In this document: in pieces, positions 4,386 through 6,096 of the stretch
How positions within the stretch are numbered: position 1 is the first letter of the stretch
Layout: every line of letters begins with the position of its first letter
DNA from: UBA6902 sp964393845
GTDB taxonomy: Bacteria; Nitrospirota; Thermodesulfovibrionia; UBA6902
Reading direction: 5' to 3'
Assembly (NCBI GenBank): GCA_964393845.1
Contig: CAYMUX010000142.1
Coordinates: forward strand, 1-6,096
Length of the DNA: 6,096 bases
Notes under the pieces: model-generated
Databases searched by the model: none
Told to the model about the DNA's origin: nothing
Seen by the model: only the letters and a program-made list of their open reading frames with translations
Program-made: the position numbers and the translations under genes

Positions 4386-5986
4386 GCTTTATGTTGTTTC
4401 TCAGGCAGAGGTAGTCTAACAAAAAAACTCGTTCCTTTACCAACTTTACTTTTAACTTTAATATTTCCGTTGAAATGCTTGACTATGCCGTGACTGACCG
4501 AGAGTCCGAGACCCGTGCCTTTACCCACAGGTTTTGTCGTAAAAAAGGGCTCGAAGAGTTTCGGCATATCCTGCTCTTTTATCCCTGAGCCTTCATCCGT
4601 GAATTCAATTTCAACATATGGCTTACAATATTCCGTGAAAGAACGTGTCGCAACGGTAATATTGCCTCTCCCCCCCATGGCGTCCGCGGCATTTATAAAC
4701 ATGTTCAGGAAGATTTGCTGGAACTGTGATGAATCGCCCAGAATAATAAACTGGGAGTCTTCCAGGGTAACATTGAATTTTATATGGTGGAATTTCTCCT
4801 GGTTTTGCACCATAAATATTGTCCGCTTTAACACATCGTTTATGCTTACATTACCTTTCTCCGAGGGAGTAGCGCGGGCAAAGGTCAAAAGATTTTTTAT
4901 TATCTTTGAGCACCTTTCAGATTGTTCAATAATGACGTCAAGATCCTGTGCCTGAGGGCTGTCTGCCGGGAATTGCTTCTTTAATAAATATGCGAATGTA
5001 ACTACTCCTGTTAACGGGTTATTGATTTCATGAGCAACGCCTGCCGCCATTCTTCCGAGAGAAGCAAGCTTCTCTGTCTGCACAAGATTGGCATGGGTCC
5101 TTTGAATTTCTTCTGTTTTCTTTGCAATTTCCACTTCGAGTGTATGCGTCCACTGCTCTCTCTGGTCTCTTGCCGTTTTCAAATCCTTTGTCATGGAATT
5201 AAAGGTCCCGGCCATTTCACCGATCTCATCAACGGATTTTATCGGCACGGAATAATCAAGGTCTCCACCGGCCACTTTTTCCATGCCGAGGACAAGTTCG
5301 TGAACGGGATTCGTTACTATTTTGTAATTAATAATGCCGAGGAATAATGACACTGCGAGAACGAATACAATTACATAGGCTGTCAGGGCAAGCCCCTGTT
5401 TAAACAGCGCCTCATCGAGAAGCGCCAGAGAAAGATCGGCCTCGACGAACCCGAGAATTGTCTGTTCCCTGGAATGTACATGACAGCTTGCAGTGTAGCA
5501 ATCCGGCTCATTGGATATCTGGCTGACAATCTTAAGCAAGGTCGCTCCTTTTTCGTCCTTATATACAGACCATTTTTTCGGGTTCGGCAACAGCGCCGGG
5601 GATTTCACCGGGTCCGAGTGGCATGACGTGCACGCCACGGAAGTCTTGTTGACAACTGAGCCGACACTCTTTATATCTGAACAAAAGAGTACCCCCCCGT
5701 TATGATTGTATATCCTTACTCTCTGCACGCCTTCCGGGGTGCCGAGATTTTCAAGTACGCGCTGTGTTTCTTCGGGATTGTATATGAGCATGCTGTGGCG
5801 GGTGCTTCGCTGTGTAAACTTCACGAAAGAATCGCCGTATGTTAAGGCAATTGACATAACGTCTTTTTCCTGCTTTTTCAAGGTGGCATACCAGAAGATA
5901 AAACTTACTATCACAATCAACAGTCCGGTGGCGATGATCAGTTTTGCTGCGATGGATTTTTCGGGATGACTGAAGATATTCTTCAT
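4382..5986 (-). CDS. Membrane sensor histidine kinase with periplasmic c-type haem motifs
   Basis: A 534-residue kinase. Order: transmembrane segment about 14-34; periplasmic sensor about 35-197; transmembrane about 198-218; HAMP about 219-271; coiled coil about 272-305; HisKA with LGRMAAGVAHEINNPLTG, phosphoacceptor H319; HATPase with N-box LNMFINAADAM, G1 DEGSGI, F-box LFEPFFTTKP and G2 GKGTGLGL (488-495). The catalytic half is of NtrB type. The sensor has CTSCH at 119-123, a classic CX2CH haem c site, and CYTASCH at 163-169, a CX4CH form known from some multihaem cytochromes, suggesting one or two haems and redox, gas or electron-flow sensing. The downstream receiver is its likely partner. 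The ATG follows a TATAAT by only 8 bases, so the mRNA leader is probably minimal; no Shine-Dalgarno is seen. Haem attachment is inferred from motifs. Confidence 0.93.
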   Translation of the reverse strand: MKNIFSHPEKSIAAKLIIATGLLIVIVSFIFWYATLKKQEKDVMSIALTYGDSFVKFTQRSTRHSMLIYNPEETQRVLENLGTPEGVQRVRIYNHNGGVLFCSDIKSVGSVVNKTSVACTSCHSDPVKSPALLPNPKKWSVYKDEKGATLLKIVSQISNEPDCYTASCHVHSREQTILGFVEADLSLALLDEALFKQGLALTAYVIVFVLAVSLFLGIINYKIVTNPVHELVLGMEKVAGGDLDYSVPIKSVDEIGEMAGTFNSMTKDLKTARDQREQWTHTLEVEIAKKTEEIQRTHANLVQTEKLASLGRMAAGVAHEINNPLTGVVTFAYLLKKQFPADSPQAQDLDVIIEQSERCSKIIKNLLTFARATPSEKGNVSINDVLKRTIFMVQNQEKFHHIKFNVTLEDSQFIILGDSSQFQQIFLNMFINAADAMGGRGNITVATRSFTEYCKPYVEIEFTDEGSGIKEQDMPKLFEPFFTTKPVGKGTGLGLSVSHGIVKHFNGNIKVKSKVGKGTSFFVRLPLPEKQHKA

Positions 5987-5994
5987 AGCTCAGT

Positions 5995-6023
5995 ATTATA
6001 AGGGGTGTTTGATTTTTTATAAA
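5995..6023 (-). promoter_or_regulatory. Candidate sigma-70 promoter of the kinase operon
   Basis: On the minus strand TTTATA (6018-6023) and TATAAT (5995-6000) are separated by exactly 17 bases. The -10 is consensus and the -35 matches 4 of 6. A typical start site would fall near 5988, two bases before the ATG at 5986, giving a near-leaderless message. The region is AT-rich, so chance matches are possible. Confidence 0.5.
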
Positions 6024-6042
6024 GGAGAAAATAAAAGGATTT

Positions 6043-6074
6043 CGTAACCATTCAGTTACGGGTGGCAGCGCCAC
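6043..6074. repeat. Two adjacent small hairpins upstream of the kinase
   Basis: CGTAAC-CATTCA-GTTACG (6043-6060) forms a 6-bp stem, and GTGGC-AGC-GCCAC (6062-6074) a 5-bp stem beside it. They could be part of a dispersed intergenic element or the end of an upstream transcription unit; a T-rich run at 6085-6091 follows on the plus strand. No gene is supported between 5987 and the window end. Confidence 0.4.
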
Positions 6075-6096
6075 GCCCCGGATGATTTTTTATATT

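Noticed and set aside
4515..4955. 146-residue plus-strand reading frame
   Set aside because: It is antisense to the HATPase and HisKA domains of the sensor kinase, which are clearly coding on the other strand.
5751..6074. 107-residue minus-strand reading frame starting upstream of the kinase
   Set aside because: It overlaps the kinase N-terminus in another frame. The kinase frame has a convincing membrane segment and sensor, whereas this one has no recognisable domain.

Overview
All recognisable genes in this window lie on the minus strand, so the biological reading order runs from high to low coordinates. The window has two parts. Positions about 1900-6096 hold a compact signal-transduction cluster. 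Positions 1 to about 1840 hold an accessory islet of toxin-antitoxin-type genes and gene remnants built around a repeated promoter. A sensor kinase with periplasmic c-type haem motifs and DRTGG/PHP proteins suggest an anaerobic or microaerobic bacterium such as Nitrospirota or a deltaproteobacterial (Desulfobacterota) lineage. That assignment is an inference from gene content and I hold it with low to moderate confidence.

Signalling cluster, in reading order: a two-membrane-segment histidine kinase with CX2CH and CX4CH motifs (5986-4382); a stand-alone CheY-like receiver overlapping it by 4 nt (4385-3978); a DRTGG-domain protein with a GTG start (3913-3560); a small RsbW-like HATPase whose start codon abuts the previous stop (3559-3122); a second, shorter DRTGG protein (3055-2720); and a PHP-domain metal-dependent phosphoesterase (2648-1896). 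Gaps are short, and two of them hold perfect inverted repeats. The DRTGG/HATPase/PHP set is one I recall beside multi-subunit [FeFe]-hydrogenase or NuoEFG-like genes in other anaerobes. Here it is attached to a probable redox-sensing two-component pair, and no hydrogenase is in view.

Accessory islet: three copies of one promoter-bearing repeat (near 1-97, 986-1082 and 1702-1836) head successive units. Copies at 1-97 and 986-1082 are about 95% identical by my count and 985 bp apart. Each carries an extended -10 (TGCTATAAT) five bases before an ATG, suggesting leaderless transcripts. That ATG begins a protein resembling the N-terminus of a site-specific (type III-like) DNA methyltransferase. 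In the middle unit it is truncated to 49 residues and followed by an intact DUF2442 gene, a short C-terminal tail remnant and a MNT-like nucleotidyltransferase gene. The unit nearest the signalling cluster is more decayed: the methyltransferase start is gone, DUF2442 is reduced to its first 8 codons fused to the tail remnant, and hicB-hicA follow. In that unit a MITE of about 100 bp has inserted into the TA of the -10 box, and the other two copies act as empty sites. The leftmost copy runs off the window and may head an intact operon.

Taken together, the islet looks like repeated duplication and deletion of a restriction-modification-like operon, each copy associated with different toxin-antitoxin-type cargo (HicBA, then MNT with a possible vestige of its HEPN partner).
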